A DNA stretch of 64,000 nt from Anaerocolumna sp. AGMB13025. Lineage in GTDB: Bacteria; Bacillota; Clostridia; Lachnospirales; Lachnospiraceae. The position numbers were made by a program, and so were the translations under genes. The stretch lies in contig NZ_CP121445.1 in the NCBI RefSeq assembly GCF_029689925.1, positions 3,394,501 through 3,458,500 of the forward strand. Reading direction: 5' to 3'. Each line of letters begins with the position of its first letter. Positions within the stretch are counted from its first letter, which is position 1. Positions 63,328 through 64,000 of this stretch are shown here, in pieces. The notes beneath the pieces are model-generated. The model saw only the letters and a program-made list of their open reading frames with translations. It ran no database searches and had not been told where the DNA came from.

Positions 63328-64000
63328 CTAGTTTTTCTTAAGTAGATTAGCAAGCCTACTAAAAAGCCCCTGTTTTCCGTTTAAATCAAGATACGGAACG
63401 TCCTCTCCAAGTATTCTGCGGCATATATTCATATACGCTTGTCCGGCTAAGGTATCAGAGCCAACTAAAGGTTCTCCCTGATTGGTTGAGATTACGATAT
63501 TCTCATCGTCCGGTACGACTCCAATCAAATCAACGGCCAGTATTTCAACTACATCGCCGCTTGACATCATATCACCACGTTTCACCATATCTGATCTTAG
63601 TCTGTTTACAATTAAATGGGTCCGCTTTATCTCATTTGCTTCTAATAAACCGATAATCCGATCCGCATCACGTACTGCGGATACTTCGGGTGTAGTAACT
63701 ACTAATGCTCTGTCTGCTCCAGCAATGGCGTTTTTAAATCCCTGCTCTATTCCGGCAGGACAGTCCATTAATATGTAATCAAACTCATCTTTTAATTCAT
63801 CTGCTAATTTTTTCATTTGTTCCGGATTAACAGCTGTTTTATCTCTTGTCTGTGCAGAAGGTAATAAGTACAGGTTGGGATAACGCTTGTCCTTAATTAA
63901 CGCTTGTTTGATTCTGCAATTTCCTTCAATGACATCAACCAGATTATATACGATCCTGTTTTCAAGTCCCATTACTACATCAAGATTTCTTAAACCTATA
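63328..64000 (-). CDS. minD: Septum site-determining ATPase MinD (partial)
   Basis: The 224 codons seen are the C-terminal part; the N-terminus with the P-loop lies beyond base 64000. The frame at the edge reads IGLRNLDVVMGLENRIVYNL, then LLPSAQTRDKTAV, FDYILMDCPAGIEQGF and VTTPEVSAVRDADRIIGLL, all MinD blocks. The amphipathic membrane-targeting helix is at the C-terminus (LFSRLANLLKKN). An ATG at 63972 is internal. Confidence 0.96.
   Translation of the reverse strand, partial: IGLRNLDVVMGLENRIVYNLVDVIEGNCRIKQALIKDKRYPNLYLLPSAQTRDKTAVNPEQMKKLADELKDEFDYILMDCPAGIEQGFKNAIAGADRALVVTTPEVSAVRDADRIIGLLEANEIKRTHLIVNRLRSDMVKRGDMMSSGDVVEILAVDLIGVVPDDENIVISTNQGEPLVGSDTLAGQAYMNICRRILGEDVPYLDLNGKQGLFSRLANLLKKN

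Noticed and set aside
1-64000. tRNA, rRNA or common riboswitch genes
   Set aside because: No cloverleaf-type tRNA sequence, rRNA segment or familiar riboswitch core was recognised by eye; a covariance search was not possible.

Overview
The window is AT-rich DNA from a low-GC, Gram-positive anaerobe of the class Clostridia. The housekeeping cluster on the right (minD-minE-rodA-mgsA, then yggS-sepF-yggT-ylmH-divIVA-aroB-lspA-rluD) points to a Lachnospiraceae-like genome. HydF, the FeFe-hydrogenase maturation GTPase, fits a strict anaerobe. Enzymes with dockerins show that at least some hydrolases are built for a cellulosome-type complex. The genus cannot be fixed from the sequence alone. No tRNA, rRNA or CRISPR array was seen.

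Left part (1-9.8 kb, + strand) is the end of a plant-wall degradation locus. It holds the tail of a GH11 xylanase, a formylglycine-generating-enzyme-like lipoprotein, a MATE exporter, a short carbohydrate-binding-module remnant, and two large secreted enzymes (a GH141-like beta-helix protein and a GH2 enzyme). Both large enzymes end in near-identical CBM6 plus dockerin tails, as in the xyl-doc hemicellulase clusters of cellulolytic clostridia. A GH43 enzyme at 17 kb may finish arabinoxylan breakdown inside the cell.

From 9.8 to 13.0 kb lies a decayed mobile region: a truncated IS256-family transposase, several broken small genes (one stopped at codon 4, one frameshifted), many hairpins, and a 180-bp multi-hairpin element in front of hydF. 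HydF is followed by an ECF S component and two half-size permeases in one operon. Next come a small phosphatase-like gene, GH43, a serine hydrolase, a lipase and a GNAT gene.

At 21-27 kb a two-component system is followed by an ABC exporter whose membrane subunit is fused to an M1-type zinc peptidase domain. At 27.4-33.2 kb (minus) is a complete arsenic operon: arsR, a CoA-disulfide reductase-rhodanese fusion, acr3, arsD, arsA. It has a near-consensus promoter and a 21-22-bp tandem repeat array inside the operon. An ArsN-like acetyltransferase sits just upstream.

The middle (34-43 kb) holds a MarR regulator, a 256-bp near-perfect palindromic element, a two-domain methyltransferase, an ABC-F antibiotic-resistance-type ATPase with a probable leader peptide, a membrane phosphoesterase, two very small genes and an MFS exporter. 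At 43-49.3 kb (minus) is a glycerol-3-phosphate oxidation locus: glpP antiterminator, a terminator in the leader, two flavoproteins, a DUF1667 protein. A gapN-type aldehyde dehydrogenase lies upstream. A BlaI-type regulator and an AAA/DUF4143 ATPase separate it from the cell-division and envelope cluster (52-64 kb, minus), which runs off the right edge inside minD.
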